A stretch of 64,000 nt of DNA. Origin: Macrosoma leucophasiata (taxonomy: Eukaryota; Arthropoda; Insecta; Lepidoptera; Hedylidae). The notes beneath the pieces are model-generated. The model did not search any database, was not told the origin of the DNA, and saw nothing but the letters and a program-made list of their open reading frames with translations. A program made the translations under genes and the position numbers. The DNA lies in contig JAWQUS010000022.1 in the NCBI GenBank assembly GCA_036365455.1, positions 6,448,001-6,512,000 of the forward strand, written 5' to 3'. Positions 63,991 through 64,000 of the stretch are shown one piece after another. How positions within the stretch are numbered: position 1 is the first letter of the stretch; the number at the start of each line of letters is the position of its first letter.

Positions 63991-64000
63991 GACCTCTTGT

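Noticed and set aside
63810..63992. Basic ORF at the right edge
   Set aside because: It lies in repeat family O and has no recognisable domain.

Overview
The window looks like insect nuclear DNA, most likely from a moth or butterfly. It is AT-rich, has spliced exons with GT/AG sites, and is packed with short dispersed repeats of types I associate with Lepidoptera: tRNA- and 5S-derived SINEs, Helitron-like units carrying GTCT runs, Penelope-like elements, RTE/CR1/Jockey-type LINE pieces and mariner. There are no bacterial operons, rRNA genes or CRISPR arrays. The species is an inference from repeat style only.

The only host gene I can support lies on the minus strand. Two exons (11745-11836 and 10388-10551) encode the first membrane helix and the start of the ectodomain of a CD36 / class B scavenger receptor. 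A possible first coding exon (57835-58075) has a compatible splice phase and a basic stretch just where the helix would begin. If the link is right, intron 1 is about 46 kb and almost everything described here sits inside it. The remaining exons lie beyond position 1 or were not recognised.

Layout. 1-3.3 kb: a pair of tRNA-like SINE units, two LINE 3' pieces, A-type retroposons and a 5S-derived SINE. 3.3-5.7 kb: nested insertions ending in a 15-bp minisatellite. 7.3-10 kb: a minus-strand LINE split by a tRNA-SINE dimer. 10-13 kb: exons 3 and 2 with a PIF/Harbinger-like element. 13-17 kb: SINEs, a Spy-like element and LINE pieces. 17.7-22.3 kb: an inverted repeat with two 2,245-bp arms and a 147-bp spacer. 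22.3-26.8 kb: Penelope-like elements, one carrying a long RT plus GIY-YIG ORF. 30.5-32.1 kb: a dead mariner interrupted by a SINE. 32.6-35 kb: nested insertions. 38-39.5 kb: a poly(A) retroposon and an inverted tRNA-SINE pair. 40.7-43.4 kb: a poly(A) retrocopy and a three-LTR TRIM. 44-50 kb: SINE, Helitron-like units and an EN-RT LINE. 50-64 kb: further repeats around the putative first exon.

Many insertions can be dated relative to each other because target-site duplications (TSDs) are visible: SINE in mariner, H retroposon and LINE C in repeat F, RTE end in retroposon A, 5S SINE in A, tRNA-SINE dimer in LINE. Three copies of one element sit between AAA and TTT with no duplication, and an unoccupied target is present in the window. 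All coordinates and comparisons were made by eye; percent identities were not computed.
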